NCBI GenBank assembly: GCA_009746045.1
Contig: RPFO01000406.1
Coordinates: 2,529,294 to 2,593,293 of the forward strand
Direction of reading: 5' to 3'
Source of the DNA: Mesostigma viride
Taxonomy: Eukaryota > Streptophyta > Mesostigmatophyceae > Mesostigmatales > Mesostigmataceae
DNA: 64,000 nucleotides
In this document: piece by piece, positions 1 to 64,000 of the stretch
Layout of the letters: each line of letters begins with the position of its first letter
Position numbering within the stretch: position 1 is the first letter of the stretch
The notes under the pieces: model-generated
The model's database searches: none
What the model saw: only the letters and a program-made list of their open reading frames with translations
Told to the model about the DNA's origin: nothing
Program-made: the position numbers and the translations under genes

Positions 1-266
1 AGCTAATGCTGATCTTCCACCCCATGTCAGCACCTCTGCTGCTGAATAGATGGTGGTACAGGTGCACCCTGTGCATCTAGAGCAGGTGGCTCTTACATCC
101 CCCACTTGCAGGTTGTTGCTTCGAATGTATTAAGAACCGTATCACCCCCTGTCAGGGATATGTGTTCCATTTGCTCCCAACGGAGGCATGGTATAATTTA
201 ATTTGACATTTTTAAATGTCTCTTCTGGTGATCATACATTTGTTCCCACCACCCACACGTGTGCAG

Positions 267-63617
<63,351 letters not shown>

Positions 63618-64000
63618 GTGAGCTAGATGGCTGCATGCAATTATTAGCATGCGTGGATTAGGTACTCTTTTGCTGTCACCCTGCAGCCTCTCCCAAGGGA
63701 CGCGATGGATGGATGGATGAATGGTTGAGCGAATCTGTGGTGCTTCAAGCATGCTTGTGCCGGACACCCCTCTTACATATCAAAGATGGCACCCTCTTTT
63801 CTCGGACAGCTGTCTACACACCCTAGGTGACCCTGACGGGTTTGGTAGCAGTACCATCTCATCCAGAAGGACACCCTCTTGGATGCCTATGTCTAGCGAG
63901 GCACTCTTTCACATATGTGTGTGTGCGGTGTGCGTGCGCCGTGCGTGCGTGCGTGGGTGTGTGCGTGGGTGCGTGCTGTGTGCGTCCCGTGCGTGCGTGC
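63618..64000. other. Intron continuing to window edge
   Basis: Ends in GTGCGTGC-rich simple sequence (from about 63917). No further module seen. Confidence 0.6.

Overview
This is nuclear DNA of a eukaryote with a large, repeat-rich genome. Canonical GT-AG introns interrupt very short exons, and Ty1/copia, piggyBac, LINE, CACTA-like, hAT-like and mariner-like remains lie in the introns, together with many micro- and minisatellites. Nothing bacterial, organellar or viral was seen. A protist or alga with long introns (for example a stramenopile alga) fits the style, but the sequence does not prove the taxon.

The main result is that almost the whole window (267-63617, + strand) reads as ONE giant gene running off at least the right edge. 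It encodes a plant-style leucine-rich-repeat (LRR) extracellular protein, with one structural module per exon. A 157-nt exon at 267-423 encodes an LRR N-terminal cap. Fourteen well-supported LRR exons follow (60-87 nt, mostly 72 or 75 nt), joined by phase-2 introns. A fifteenth candidate carries an in-frame TAG. An exon at 56751-56854 encodes a C-terminal cap with a NERLCGP motif and switches the phase from 2 to 1. From there five phase-1 exons (58372, 60288, 62390, 62890, 63504) each encode one small cysteine-rich module of the type C-x-D-x...D-x-G-C...P-x-C...C-x-G. Signal peptide, promoter and any membrane or kinase part are not in view.

Introns by region. 0.4-6.3 kb: a 4.4-kb CACTA-like element in GGGA repeats, then CCCA and CCCGC repeats. 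7.2-10.3 kb: a TTAA-flanked piggyBac-type non-autonomous element split by a 5'-truncated LINE with a 12-bp target duplication. 10.9-11.1 kb: a piggyBac relic. 15.0-17.9 kb: a hAT/BED-like relic with 31-bp satellites in opposite orientation at its two sides. 19.6-28.1 kb: a Ty1/copia-like element on the - strand with 455/457-bp LTRs and a CCGTT target duplication, broken by frameshifts, and with a retropepsin-like domain between integrase and reverse transcriptase. 26.26-43.09 kb: an 8.41-kb direct tandem duplication that copies part of the copia gag, one LTR, two LRR exons and a TTAA element. 42.27-43.34 kb: a TA-flanked mariner/pogo-like element. 45.2-45.4 kb: a foldback MITE. 46.2-47.3 kb: a ~1-kb pyrimidine-only tract. 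48.35-53.68 kb: a full-length piggyBac element with a decayed transposase. 57.7-58.15 kb: a GGGGAT/GGGGAC array. 60.75-61.35 kb: a 27/35-bp satellite with partly ordered unit types.

The intron content appears neutral to the protein because exons stay phase-matched. The tandem duplication adds two in-frame LRRs, showing how this exon design lets the receptor change repeat number.
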